A DNA stretch of 64,000 nucleotides from contig NW_006763136.1 of assembly GCF_000264905.1 (NCBI RefSeq), forward strand, positions 291,934 to 355,933, read 5' to 3'. Made by a program: the position numbers and the translations under genes. Source of the DNA: Stereum hirsutum FP-91666 SS1. Lineage: Eukaryota > Basidiomycota > Agaricomycetes > Russulales > Stereaceae. Below, piece after piece: positions 1 to 13,481 of this stretch (position 1 is the first letter of the stretch; each line of letters starts with the position of its first letter). The notes beneath the pieces were generated by a model. That model was not told the origin of the DNA. It searched no databases and saw only the letters and a list, made by a program, of their open reading frames with translations.

Positions 1-68
1 CGGGAGGGATTCGAAGGAAGGTGCGTCAGCTAAGGGACTCCAGGGGTTATCCACGGCTCACAAAGTTC

Positions 69-74
69 TATAAA
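69..74 (+). promoter_or_regulatory. TATA box of the GH51 gene
   Basis: A canonical TATAAA lies about 87 bp upstream of the ATG at 161, a normal distance for a fungal core promoter. Nothing else in the first 160 bases was recognised. Confidence 0.5.
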
Positions 75-160
75 GGTCACGTTTCAACGCTTCAATGCGT
101 TGAAGATCGATACCTCACCTTGACACGCTCTTGGACGTCTCGAGGAGCTACTGGGCGGAA

Positions 161-3100
161 ATGTTTTGGAAATCTACTTTGCTACTCTCGATCTGTGCGA
201 CGGCCTGTAATGCGGTGAGCGTCACCATCAATGGTACGGCTTCACATGCTATACCCACTACTCTCTGTGAGTATCGATTTCTATACTTGGTTCACCATGC
301 CTGGGACTCACTCGCGCCGTACCAGTTGGACAAATGTTTGAGGTCCGTTCATTTCGCTCGCATTGATCCGCTGGATGATTCCGAGGCTTAATGCATACGG
401 CTATGGATGGCACTCTTGACACTGTAGGATATCAGTGTGAGTTTCGCTATATTTCCTTCTCCATGAATCTGGCTCTCATCAGTTGCTATTTTACAGCATG
501 TAAGCTTGTCGTCAATCCGTTTGCTTCGTAGCATAGGACTCAGCTCTCGGAACGATCACAGAGTGGTGACGGAGGACTATATGCAGGTTGGTCTTGTTCA
601 ACTCAACGTGCCTGGGGTCGTACTCATGATTCTACCTCACCTACAGAATTGCTCCAAAATCGGGCCTTCCAACAGGTCACTCCCAGTCAGTATCGTTTCA
701 GAAGAATTTTCGACCCCTTTCCTATGCACTTGCTCAATCTGCCGTTGCCCATCAGACACTGCCGCAGCTCTTAATGCATGGGCTCCGGTCGGAAGTGCCA
801 CTATTGAAGTTATCGCGGACACCACCCCTGTCTCCAGCGCGCTTCCAAACTCTTTGCAATTGACCGTTCCGGCTGGAGCTTCGGGAAATGTTGGGTTTGG
901 AAACTCTGGGTTCTTCGGTATGCGTCTTTACTTCTTTGCCTACGCCACACCTTACGCCACATCTAATTACCTACACCATTGTCGTCCCTCAGGTATCAAC
1001 ATAAACTCTTCATGGACATACAACGCCTCATTCTTCTACCGCTTCCCCTCAACTACGCCTTCAACGAACCTCACCGCCTCCATCAACCTCCAAACCTCAT
1101 CGGGGACCGTCCTCGGCACTGCTACCGCCGCTCTCGTTCCTTCCACGACATGGACTCAGGTCTTTGTCAGGATCAAGCCCACTGCAAGCGCGAGTGATGC
1201 GAACAATAACTTTACCGTTACGTTCTCGGGCGCTCAGGCAGCTGGGAGGACCGTCAATTTTGCGATGTTCTCGCTGTTCCCGCCGACGTTCAAGGGTAGG
1301 GTGAACGGCATGAGGATGGATATTGCGGAGGTAAGCCTGGAATGGTTTGGCTATTTGTGTTTGTCTGGTTGTGAACTTTGCTAAAGTAAACCGTGCCGTA
1401 GACGTTAGCATCGATGGCACCTTCGTTCTTCAGGCTGCCTGGAGGGAACAATCTCGTCAGTTCATAAACTCGGCTGCTGCATAAATTATACACGATACTA
1501 ACATCTTGAATCGCAATAGGAAGGAACTACGGCTGCTACCCGATGGCAGTGGAACGCTACGGTTGGTCCCCTGGTCGATAGGCCCGGCCGGCTTGGGGAT
1601 TGGGGATATATTAACACTGAGTTCGTAGTTCTGACCTCTGTTCGATAAAAGTGTTGTCGTGGGACTGATTCATCTGAATCTATCATAGTGGTCTAGGATT
1701 GCTCGAGTATCTGGAGTGGTGCGAAGATCTGAATATGGAGCCTATCTTGGCGGTTTGGGATGGTAGATCATCTTCAGCACTGACTGTGGCAGTATTTCGA
1801 GGTATTGACGTGAAGCAATCGGGTCTAGGCTACTCCCTAAATGGCGCAGCACTTGCGGAAGGACAACTGGATCCCTATATCCAACAAGCAATCGATCAGG
1901 TAGGTGCATCGTACTTCCAGTTCTCTCACAAAGTCCTTACTGCGATGCAGATCAACTTCGCCATCGGAGACCCCACTACGAGCGCACCTGCAGCATTACG
2001 ATCATCCCTCGGCCACCCCGAACCTTTCGTCATCAATCATATCGAGATTGGCAACGAAGTGCGCACTCTTGCCCCTTCCCATTATTGTATAATTGACGGT
2101 CTTACGCGCACACAGGACTTCATTAGTTCTACGGCTTCGTCAACGTATGCCTCGTACCGCTGGCCAGACTTCCACGGAAACCTGAGCGCTGCCTTCCCTC
2201 AACTGCGTAAGATTCTACTCCCTAACGGATTCAATAGATTCTCATCTCGGTATTTTGGCCACATAGGCTTCCTCGCCACATCCACAGTGAATTCTCCGGC
2301 ATTGACGCCGAAGCCCCAGGAGTGGGATGTTCATGTGTACCAGACCCCGAGTAAGTTGGCCTACTGCTCGAACATACATACGTTCCATTCGTTAATGAAA
2401 GTATGTGGTTGCAAGGTTGGTTCGCCACCAATTCGTTCATATACGACTCTTTCGCCAGGGATGGGACTTTGTACTTTGAGGTAAGCAGCACTGTTGATAC
2501 TCCTTGTGGTGTAGTTGGAAACTGATGTATTGCGGTCTGTAGGGAGAGTACGCTGCGATCAGCACGAACGCGAACGATGTACGGATCGCATCGTTCCATA
2601 TTGGTTATATACCTCGATGCTGATTTTTTGTGCCCAACAGCTTTTCGGTTCACCTTCGGACGGACGATTGGTTTTCCCAACTATGCAAAGTCTGGGATAT
2701 CCCCTCGTTTTCATTGATGCGGACACTGACGATGCTTTATCAGGCTCTACTGGCGAAGCCGCGTTCATGACTGGTCTGGAGAGGAACAGCGATATCGTGT
2801 TCGCTGCGTCTTATGCACCTCTTCTGGGAGTGAGGATCGTTTTCTTGTTTATGTCCTGAACTTCTCTGACCGACTCCCTTCCAGCATGTTGACAATGTCC
2901 AATGGGTGATCTTCTCATTGCTCATTCCCAGAGTCGGTCCTAATTGTGCTCGTTTTTACTAGACACCGAACCTCGTCTCCTTCGACTCGCTGACCGTCTG
3001 GCCCTCTACGAGTTTCTACGCGCAACAAGTACGTGCCGCATAACATTGGTCCATGAAACTTTCCGCTTACATGCGTACAGATGTTCAGCTTGAACAAAGG

Positions 3101-3505
3101 TGATTCGTACCTACCGAGCACGCTTCCTTCCGCGAGCGGTACCATCTTCTGGAGTGTCACGAAGCGTAACTCTCCCTCTCAAGTTCTCATCAAGGTTTGT
3201 TTGATTTGTCACACACTACCTATATTCGCTACAGCTCACGTACAATTACTGAAATGCCATCAACATAGATCTCGAACACCGTTGCCACATCCAATACCCT
3301 TACCTTCATCCTGCCCACAACATTCAAGACTATTGCCTCCAGCGGCACTGCTCAGATCCTTACCGGAGCCCAGACGGCGAGTAACTCTCCGACGACGAGT
3401 CCGGCGAATGTGGTCCCTGTGACGAGTGCAATTACGACCGGAGCGACCTTCAACTTCACGGCCCCTGGGTTCAGCGTGAGCGTGCTCACAATTGATGCGA
3501 GTTAA
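161..3505 (+). CDS. Secreted GH51 alpha-L-arabinofuranosidase, 23 exons
   Basis: Predicted secreted enzyme (651 aa) removing arabinose side chains from arabinoxylan or pectin. It opens with a signal peptide (MFWKSTLLLSICATACNA). Family blocks follow: FGQMFEDIS, SGDGGLYAELLQNRAFQQ, then NTDGLGLLEYLEWCEDL. The acid/base Glu is in IEIGNE (about residue 369) and the nucleophile in FEGEYA (about residue 451). Exons: 161-266, 326-342, 428-436, 497-499, 562-586, 647-685, 756-917, 993-1330, 1402-1455, 1520-1620, 1689-1762, 1829-1899, 1951-2058, 2116-2206, 2267-2350, 2416-2480, 2543-2578, 2641-2689, 2744-2829, 2885-2905, 2963-3028, 3081-3194, 3269-3505. All phases agree and there is no internal stop. 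The exons of 17, 9 and 3 nt are needed to rebuild the conserved N-terminal block; the 3-nt exon (one His) is the least certain. Family assignment is from recognised motifs, substrate is inferred. Confidence 0.9.
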
Positions 3506-6500
3506 TGCGTTGGTGTCAGCTTCAGGGCATTGAAGGAAAGGGGGTGGTTGTACAGGAGCAGTGGCCATTGTCAGTGTATCTTCTGTAACACAACACGCTT
3601 TGCTGTACATTTATGGTATTGGTGAGATGTGGCCAAAGAATCTTGGTGATTTGCTCAATTGGCTTGTCCCTGACTAGACTGCGGCGCTGGTGTAACACTA
3701 CTCACCTATATTTAGTCCGAGGAGTACGGAACCTCCGCATGCCGGTACATTCCAAGTATAAAACCACTGATTCGTCGGCAGAGAGGGAGCGGGTGCCCCT
3801 ACGGTGGAACACGGCCTCGTCATTCCATTCTTTCGAATGTGTGGCAACAACACCCGCACTCGGCGTGAACGGTGAGCTCAGGTCGAGAATAGAAGGCTAC
3901 TCCAAGAGATGCACGAGGGCACCAAATTGGTGTCATGTCAGCTTCGAACACTTCGAACACGCCTCATCGTCGTGTTCACGGAGCGCTGGATATGATGCAC
4001 GCCTAAACATACGACTCATATTGAAGCCAGGAATGGTTGAAGAGATACCATAATGGCATTCCAATAACATACATCGCTGTGTGCGACTAGTATGCGACAG
4101 ATATATCGTATACCACTATGCGCATATTCTATCTAACGAAAGAGCCTTGTAAGTGTCATCTGGGCAGGACTTCAAAGGAAGTCTCACCGCGGTGCCGATA
4201 TACGCCCGTCACGTTCGTGGGACAAGTCGGCTGTTGTTCGACTGACGAAGTCAACCCGGGCCTACGATCCATATAGACGTTCCATAACTGCATGACCGGG
4301 CTTGTTCGAAAATGAGCTGGAAGGACCTATGTCTGATGACAGCTTTGAACTTCCATTGCTGGCAGGAGGAGATTAAGAGAGGTGCAACCGGATCTGTAGA
4401 AGGAATGGCAGGCAAACCTTGGAGTAATTTTGACAGGACACGTTGACATGATAAGAAAAGAAAGACGGTTGAAACAAGGGCTGTCCTGTCAACCAATCTT
4501 AAAGGCAAGTTGACCGGCTACATGTAAGGTGCTTCGCATTCTATATGATTGATTTTAGGACCGGAACAGGCCTCCGATCGCTAAGTGTGTATGGTGCACG
4601 CTGATTTATCGACGGTTGTACCGGAGAGGTTCCTGCGGAACGCTCGATGATTGGTGGATTAACTGAGTGATACGTTCCAAGCAACCGTATCCAGAAAATA
4701 AAGAAAGTATCGTCCTGGACCATACCAGCGGTCTCATCACGGAGCTGGAGAGACTTGCATCAGAACTTTCCGCCTCGAAACCGAAGCTTTTGAGACGAAT
4801 GACTAACCTCGAAGTCGTCTGAGATGGACATCAGGACATAATACTAGGCCTCGCTGCAAGGAAATCGCTTTCGGTCACCGCTCAGCCGCCCACATAGTCG
4901 CACCCGCAGATAGTTTTGATACGCTGATGGTGGTACTCTATATTTGGAGGCTACGAGAACTTAGCGCCAGGTTGAACAGAACGATGTACTAGGATGTACT
5001 ACAGGATTCCTCACTCACCGTAGTGGCCCGTTATTAGGAGTGACTGTAAAGTACACGCTGGGGTTTGAGGTCATGACACAAAAAAGTGCCAAAAAAAAAA
5101 AAAATCTGCCACGATTGATCAAACCGTAGCGACGTAGCCCGATGTTCGAAGTACCGGTATCAGACTCCTACCGGTGCTAAGCTATGCCCGTCTTCCGCTG
5201 GGATACCAAAACGCAGTAAATGGGGAGATGGGGGCTTGCATGAGAAGACCGACTACATGCCATTCGCGTCGTCCAAGGGGATAATGCGAAAGAGAGGAAC
5301 AAATTTACTCTGACAAGAATGACCGTGGCCATGCGGCTCGTCGTGTGGTTGAACTACATAGCAGACGCTTGCTTCTTAGAAGCACACAGAGTCCCATCTG
5401 GCATACACGGTATCCGTACTTGGACAGCACTATTTTTTCTGTCCGCTTTGGGACTAGAATACAGCGTCTGTCTCTGAGCGTGGTCCTGTGGCCTGCACTA
5501 GACATGGCGCGAGTTTTCCGCAGATGGTACACAGGAACGAGGTCGAGACGCTGTGAGCAGTCCTCGATATTGTAGGTGTTTCAGTAGATGAGCGTGAGCG
5601 TCTAGGGTTCAGCTAAGCGCTTGCGAAACGAAGACAGACAGTCCGCCCATGGCGGGAGTAAGACTTTCAGTCTAATAGTAGTATCTATCGATGAGTCCAC
5701 TGAATAGGTCAAAACCGCCGACGCCCGTGAAGCGTAGGGATCGCCTCAAACTTTCCTGCTGTCCTCGATACCCGCAGGAAATTTGATCAGTGGACCACAA
5801 TCGAAGCGATGATGATGGTTTCTTCCGTAGAGAGAATGAACCTTTTAACGTTTCTCTAGTTGGTCCTAACGGGGATGTCATTAATTCGGCTTCGCTTAGT
5901 ACAGTAACAGTATAAACTTCGTCCAAGGTAGGGCTGCATCACGGTGACGCCGGTCACAGCACAGGACCTGCTGGAAAACCAGCCTACTTACCGGGTGGTA
6001 AGCTGCGCCATTCGACCATACAAAAGTGGGGTGAATATTCCTACCATGACGGTCGTCACAGTGAGATCATTGTGTTATTACCATCGAGACATCAGGAAGT
6101 CCACTCATGAACATCCTAATGGTCCAGGCGCACCACTGTGTCCGCGCACAACATATGTACAACACATGCATTGCCCTGAACCTAGGGTGGCCCAAGTTAC
6201 GCTGAAAATCCATCGGCACCCCTAGAGGAAACGAGAAGACCTTGGCTGTTGAATATGGGAGGGTATCGATATCCACACCACGCCGAGTGTCAGCCGCCCA
6301 ATCACTACTGGCAGAGTGAGAGTCAAAGGACAGTCGGTGTAGGATCGCTCGGGGTTTACTGCGATGCAAACTATCTGCTCCATGGTTCTGTTCAACTCGT
6401 CTCATCTACGACGGTGGCCGGTACTTCTGGGTCATAATACACAACGTGGCGCAAGATCAACGCGAGGACTCGAAAATCAGTCCTTTGACTTACTGACATG

Positions 6501-6833
6501 GACCATCATATGGATAAACTGTCATTCTTACCGAAGCGCTGCTACTCATGCAAAAGAAGATGGTCCAGCTGCCAGCATAGATAGTCGACTAGCGAAGGGT
6601 TTGGATTTGGTGTGGATGGAAAAAAAGAGGAGAAAGGTAGCGTGACTTGAGGCGTGACGCAATCCTTGGTAGGCGCGACACGTAACGTCGTTATCTTTGT
6701 GACACGGCGCGTCAGGTCGCGTTTGGAGTCGCGTCCCGACGCGTTCACCCAGTTCGTCAGTCCTCTCCTGCATTGCAAAGTAGGTCCGTCTGCTCAATAT
6801 TCTCTTGTCTGACTAACACGGATACCATAGCTT
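3506..6833. other. Gene-poor interval, no supported gene
   Basis: About 3.3 kb between the GH51 gene and TOF1. Open frames are short, overlap on both strands, and show no recognisable motif or splice-linked continuation. An A-rich tract lies at 5080-5104. The last ~170 bases are the presumed TOF1 promoter and 5' UTR. Confidence 0.55.
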
Positions 6834-9800
6834 ATGGACCAAGACGACGTTATCTCCATCTCGTCGGAGGACGAGCGCGAACACGACGATTATGTTGAAC
6901 GACAAAGCATTCTTGAACCCCTCATCAGCAACGTCGTGGAGTCGCTCGGTGGGTTCGAGGGGCATACCTATCGTATGGGCGACGAGGCGTACGGGTGTCT
7001 TAAAGACTTGAAGAAGTACTGGCGGAAAGACGATACCGACGACGAGCGCACTGTCGCCCGAATCTTCTGGAAGACGCGCGTCCTTCCTAACGATCTAATC
7101 CCCATCTTGCTCGAGACTGCTGGGAAGGGCCACGTAGAGGACAAGCGTGCTATTGCATGCGCTGATCTAGTGACTGCTATGACTTGGCCGATTGACCTTG
7201 CGGAGGAGTTGAAGGAGCTCGACGAGGAGTACGATCGCGGCGCAGACTACACTCAGCTCCTCCAAAGCCATCTTCACTACAAAGCCGCCCTTCTGAGACC
7301 TGGCGTCTTGCAGGCACTCTTTAACATCCTGCTCCCATGTCTAGCTAAGGACAAAAAGGAGCGAAAGGAGCGCGACGAGCAGATTATCAACGTCGTGCTT
7401 CACCTTGTACGAAATCTGGCCTTCATCAAGGACTTGCCTACGAACGTCCATCTTAGTGCCGACCAAGCAGACTTTTCCTCTCTACAGAGCAAATTGATCC
7501 GTACGCTCGCCGATGCCCACTACCTGGAGCTTCTTACTACTATAGCGTCGAACGCGGCGACGGACAAAATGTTCAATAATTGGAATACGCTCGTACTCGA
7601 AATTTTTTACCTCCTCTTCCGTGGCGTCAGGCCTGCTGCTCTGATTATCGAGCCCTCAAAGGCGAGTTTGATGTTTTTTCTACTTATTGCGAAACTGAAC
7701 GCTCTTGGGTTTTAGCAAGCTACAAAGAACCTTCATACTCTATTGTCCATCGAGAATAAACGCCGTCGTGACTGGCAACGTAATGCGCCATCTCGCCACT
7801 CACGCTTTGGAACGACTATCTCCGTCACGCTCAATCCCAAGAAGTCCGGCAAGAAGGAAGAGAACGGCGTCACTCCCGCTCCAGCAGAGCCTTCGTCTTC
7901 GTCGCAGGCTTTCGTTCTTCATCGCCAGCAAGCTCTCAACAAAGAGGCTGGGAGTATCATCGATCTCGTTAAACGTCAGAAGGCTCGGAAAGGCCAGAAG
8001 CTGGACGAGCTTGGTCGTGAGGATAATCTCTCCGTGGAAGCGAAGTCTGTATTGCAAGACCTTGCGAGCACGTTCATAGAATCATGCTTCAACCGTGTGT
8101 ACTTTCCCTATTCCCAATCGTTCTGTTGTCGCTGACCCAGGCTTTTACTCATGTCCTATGTTTATCACTTTCTCGCCCGCCGTGCTGTAGCCTTCCTCGC
8201 TTCTCTACTCAAGGACATCAAGTCAGAACGGGCGAAGATCACCGAAAAAGACAACCTTCGGCTTCTGTTCGTGACCAAGTGGTTTCTCGAGTTCTTCCTT
8301 GCCACTCGATCTTATCAAAAAACTGCTGCCACTACCGCCGATGTCTTGGCTCCCTCTCAAAAACAATGGAATTTCGGTTTCGTTGGCGAGGTCGTAGAAC
8401 GTGCTTGGATCTCTTGGGTGCTGAAGCGAATGAGGGGCGCAGTCGAAGAGAAGGTAAGTCTCTGATAGGGGCTATGTTTCCACTTCATCCCACTGCCTCA
8501 CACGTTCGCCTTCGCCGGTGCTTTTCATCGATCTCTCATGACCATTTCCGCCCTCTGGTCTTATTGATATTGTCCGTTCGTGTCCATATCGCATTGCCTT
8601 GTTCTCCGCCCCCACGAGATCATCCGCATTGCTATATTAACGTCTATATTACATGCCCTCCGTCTTTATGCTATGAGTTCTGATCATTCATTTTCGGGAT
8701 GACAGCCGAAATTATGGACGGAACTCCAAGGTGGGATCGAATGCCTGACCCAACTCCTGGCCCTTATCGAAGCCATGTCCGCGTCGAAATCGTCCTCTTC
8801 CACTATCGCCACCGCCACGCGCGACCCTTTCGATCCGCAGTCAGTGCTAGATGCGCAGGAAGAGGAGGATGCGGCGGCGTTGCAGGAGGCCGCTGAGGTT
8901 TTACAACAACAGCTGATCTATAATGGAGAGATTATGGACGCAGCAATGGAGGGGCTCAGAGCGTACAAGGAGGGCACACAGGCGATCGCATTCTTGCAGT
9001 CGAGTGTGGGCTTGGCGTATGCGTTAATGCGGATGTTGGAGAGGTGGGGAAAGAACAAGGGTGATGGGGCGTACGTTAGGAGGAGAAGTAAACCAAAGAA
9101 GCGAAAAGGTACGCCTCCTTCTATTCGTTCGTCGTGATGCGTACAGGGACTGACGACGACGGGAATCAACAGCGAAGAACGGCGGGGAAGACGCCGGCGT
9201 ACCTGACGGCGAGGAGGAGGATGCCGAAGCTGAGAAGGAAGAGATCACTGAAACGATGTTCACGTTCGAGGCTTTCGAGGCGGTGAGTCCGACAGCATTT
9301 TGACGTTCCTCTCTGCCCGTTGTTGACACCCTTGGACTACAGAAATTCGCTGACCCGAACATCACCGCGTCTCTCGTCACCTATCTCGCTCGTTATGAGG
9401 AATTCAAATCCCCGGACAGTATGAAGCAAGTCGTCAGTCTGATGCATCGTCAAGCCGTACGAGCCAAGGCCGAAGGCCTTTACTTTCAGGTGTGTTCTCC
9501 TTCTCATATAAGATGCGCGGCGTTTGGCGTTGCTCAAGGATAGACTTCGCGATGCTCTGTGCAGGTCTCGACGCTCGAGCTCTTTAAGGCCATTCTAGGA
9601 AACCAAAGGAGCCTACCAAAGGATCAGCCCTACAAAGATCTTATGGCCCTTATCAACTACATTCTTCGACAATTCTTCAAAGCGGTCGAGGCGGATTCCT
9701 TTGTCCTCATCGAGGTAAGTAATACCCCGTCATGTCCAGGCTCGTCCTCGCTTCTTTGCATGAAGGTTTCTGACCCACCCCACCAACGTTCGTTCATAAC

Positions 9801-11629
9801 ATCTCCAAATCGAGCAGGCATTCTTTCCTAAGACCCGTGGTCAGTGGAAGAAGCTGTCGAGCTGGGAGCCCGAGGCGAAGACTAAGAAACCGAAAGCTAC
9901 TGTCGACGAGTCGAAATTCCCTCCGGAGGTGCAAGTCAAGAAGGGCTACACATGGAGCGAGCAACTCGCCATCGCCATGGCTGCATTGACAGAGGATGGG
10001 AAAGAAGAATTAATTGACTGGGTAAAAGTGGTGCGTGTGCTACGTCTGAATCCTTCCAATCACCCTTCCCTCGCGGCCCGTGAACCTGGCTGAACATTAA
10101 ACTTTGGCACTCGTACTCGAACAGATCCTGTCACTTGTCATCGCACAGCGAAGACGGATTATCGAAGAGGTCGACGGCGACAGCGAGAAAAACCCCGAGG
10201 CCGCGGAGGACGAGCAGTCTCAGTTAGAAGACGACGAAGAGCTCAAAGCCCGCACGCAGGCCAAAGGGGCGTCTGCTGAAGCACTGGCCAAGATAACGGA
10301 CTACTGTGCGTGTTCCATGTTCTTCACTTGCCTTTCTTTTCATAGCCTAGTCCCATTTGGCGTTATTGCGGGTCGCTGAACTGTTCTTCTCCCTCTCCAG
10401 TGATACCCTACATCAGCGATGAACAAGCCGAAGCGGCTACGAAGAACGCACAGCTCAAATTGATGTTCCGTTTGGTCAAGTTCTTCATACTGGATGAAGG
10501 TGAGTTCGTTTCCGGTCCTGTTTCGCCGTCGGGCGCAACTGCTCGAGTATCCTCACCCACACGAGACGCCGCAAGACTCGAGCATCAGTTTTCTGATGAA
10601 GATGAAACGGCGATTAGATCTGACTGGCTTACTGACATTGCGTGCGTTTATTTGCTTATTTTTATAGATGCTGAAGAGCTCGAGTGGTACATCCCTGCGG
10701 CCGTCCTGGTGTCCGATCTCCAGCAGAGCCTGAACGTGATCGAGCAGTTCCAGAACAGTCCCTTGGACCTTGGTGGTAAACGGGCATCGGAACTGCTTAG
10801 GAAGAAGACACGACGACGCAAGCGCAGGCGCGCGCCTTCGGGGTCAGACGCAGAGGGCTCCGACGGCGATGAGGACGAACCTCGGGTCAAAAAGCGAAAG
10901 GAGCGGAAGAAGAAGGAGACACAGGTTTACAAGTCAGCACAGTTCGTGCAGGACAGCGACGAGGAGTACGACAAGGGCATAGATGCGTTCTTCGAAAAGG
11001 AGAGGCAGCTACGTGAGCGGGCGGCTTTGACTGCCGCTAATCACGCACTAGGCATTGGCACGATGAAGAAGACGGGTTCGAAGAAGCGCCGTCGTAGGAA
11101 TCTGGGGAAGGAGGGCGATCTGAAGCGGAGAAGAGCGGGGACTGGTGACGATGACGATGACGGTGGAGGAGACGACAACATGCTGGCGGCTGAACTATCC
11201 CCGGCGGCATCCATTTCTGCTGCGTCGGACGCTGAGCTCGAGGATCGCGTCTCACCAGCGTCACCTTTCAGCCAGGCCGTTTCTCCTTTACCAGCGGGTC
11301 CGGCGTCCTCCGCGCCGCCCAGCGACGACGACGAACCTATCGCTCGAGCCAAACCTAAACCACGTCCACGCCCACGGCCAAAGACCCGAACAACAAGAGC
11401 AGATTCCTCGCCGACGGCGATAGAGGGCGAGCGCTCACCCAATTCTTCTGTCGGCGAGGCGGCAGCCCACGCCTCGACTGAAAAGTTAGTTAGCGACGTT
11501 CAGGCAACAGCCGAGCATGATTCGGACGATGAAGACGCGGAGGAGAGCGACGCAAATCTGGATCGCTCACGGGCGGGAATTGTCAAGCGCAAGGGGCGCC
11601 TTGTTCTGTCTGACGAACCTGACGAGTAA
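6834..11629 (+). CDS. TOF1: Tof1/Swi1/Timeless replication fork protection protein
   Basis: Nuclear protein (1,244 aa) of the fork protection complex; the family acts with Csm3/Swi3 to stabilise stalled forks and support checkpoint signalling and cohesion. The TIMELESS N-terminal domain covers roughly residues 20-330 (RPGVLQALFNILLPCLA, LVRNLAFIKDLP, then EPSK/QATKNL). A second conserved block is FLASLLKDIKSERAKITEKD. The C-terminal third is acidic and rich in basic nuclear-localisation-like clusters (KKRKERKKKE). Exons: 6834-7661, 7716-8094, 8191-8453, 8706-9108, 9173-9282, 9343-9489, 9565-9714, 9818-10030, 10125-10305, 10401-10499, 10668-11629; all phases match. Intron 1 uses a GC donor. 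The intron at 10500-10667 is 168 nt with no in-frame stop, so its retention would add 56 residues. Length fits the family. Confidence 0.92.
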
Positions 11630-13481
11630 GACGTACAATACGTCGAACCGTGGGCATTCTTCTGAACCGTTTTTGAAATCTACGGATTTATCAATGCAGA
11701 TAGACTTTCATTTGAGTACTGTTTGCGCCGATAGTGGTCATATAATAGCACAGCTAACACTAGAGGAGTTCGAGGCGGAGAGATTGAGTAGAAGAAGAGT
11801 GAGCGAGAGTTGCCACGGTGGCAAAGCATCCATGTGCTGTGCTTGCGTGTGATATAAGATAAGTAATTGCTGCTTGTACCCAGGGGCGTTAGACGAGAAG
11901 ACCACGGATACAGTACACCGATCCCTTAGATGATCTGGATCTTGTCCACAAGTTAAACCGAATTGAGGACATAGGCGTTCTCTGTGATGCCATCGCCGCT
12001 TTCGTCCAGAACTGACACGATCAGCCGAGAGCAGGTGATTTTACAGAAAAAGACCAAGATCGAACGACAGTGAGTTTTTGTTGAACGAACCTTCGGCCAA
12101 GCAAATACAGATCAACCTGAGCACGATGCGAGTAGAACGCGTTCTTTTGCATGCAGGTGAAAAACACGATGGGGCAGGCCAAAGAAAAAGAGAGAGGGAT
12201 AACAAATGGAGAAATACAAAGGCCCACTGTTGCTGATGGAAGGTTCAGAATATTGCAAAGGGGTGGCAAAGCGAAGGGATGCCCACGCACGACTCGAAAA
12301 GGGGTCGTGCGGTTTCGCAGAGGGGTCCACAAAGGTCCACGGAAACTAGCCGCCCGGAGGCAGATCAGCGGGTAGAGCCGTGCCAGAACCCCGCGACGCT
12401 CCCCATGGACTCGTCTGGCGGAGGTAAAATTGTACCGGGAACTCATTCCTGCTTTGACCAGGGCGGCTGTCGGAAGATCATCTCCTCTGCTTTTGAAGGG
12501 CCCAGAAAATATCCAGAAATCCGAAAACGATGATAGATATGCTCTGTGACAAGACGCCAAGGAACGTGAAAGGGAAGTTGTCTCCATTCCTCTATATCTC
12601 GCTCAAACCGAGCTAGGCCGGCCACGTTCATTAGGATGTATACCTTCTCCATTTACGCCGAAGCGAGCAGAGGCAGTCAGCCAGCACGCTCAACGGAGCA
12701 CTCGTGGGAGGACATGAGGGAGAGTATTACTTATCCCCAAGCAGCCATCCATCGAGCGCGGAAACGCAAAGCGACATAGAGAAAACTCAGGTGACATGTA
12801 GGAGTGCTCGGAAGATTGCGTCGGGCAAATTTGGACTCTGAGAATGCCGTCGGTTGAAATGGTCGGCTCTATGGGTCGTAAAGTCCATTTCGCATCGGAC
12901 ACTGCCCAGTGTGGGCACGGCTTGGACAGATATAAAGCCTCTGCGTACAGAGAAGGCCGGACAAAGTGCGTGACTGCCGTTGGCGAAAGGAGACCGGGTT
13001 AGATACCGTCTGAAAGAGCGGACGTCAAAACGGGAAGGCAAGGCGGGATGAATTCGAGAGCCAGACGTGCTGCCGGACGAGGGACAGCAGACAAGAAAGG
13101 AGGTTGCCGTCACCAATTGCTGCTCGAATGTATTGAGCCTAAGCGGCCAGGAGTCGTGGCCCGATGACCGGATGGTGGCTAGTGATGGTGAGAAAGGTTA
13201 GAAGGGTGTTAGCCGGGCATGCCGCGGAGAAAGGAGGAGTGGGGAGGAGCGGGCGGGGACAGAAAAGAGGGACGGACTGACGGGGACCTTTGAGGATGGA
13301 AAACGGATTGGCGGAAGGCTCGACTCGGCTGACGAAAGACGCGCAGACGCCGGCTAAACAAAACGAGTCCAGAGCATGCGCATTTGCGTCGCGAGTTAAA
13401 TATCCATCAGTCCTCCCGAGCTCTCTCGATTTCCAACCCCGATAACCTCATACCTGTCCTCTTCTCCTAGCATTACGTTAC
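11630..13481. other. Intergenic region between TOF1 and the bZIP gene
   Basis: About 1.85 kb. It should hold the TOF1 3' UTR and the bZIP promoter. A minus-strand frame of 188 codons (12021-12587) has no family features and overlaps other open frames. A TTAAATA element near 13396 and a pyrimidine-rich stretch just before the bZIP ATG look like core promoter sequence. Confidence 0.5.

Noticed and set aside
3613..4053. 146-codon plus-strand frame after the GH51 gene
   Set aside because: No family features and no plausible promoter or intron context; likely chance.
5080..5104. A-rich tract as a possible retroposon tail
   Set aside because: No target duplication, no coding remnant beside it; probably simple sequence.
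12021..12587. 188-codon minus-strand frame between TOF1 and the bZIP gene
   Set aside because: Composition and overlapping open frames suggest chance; no domain.
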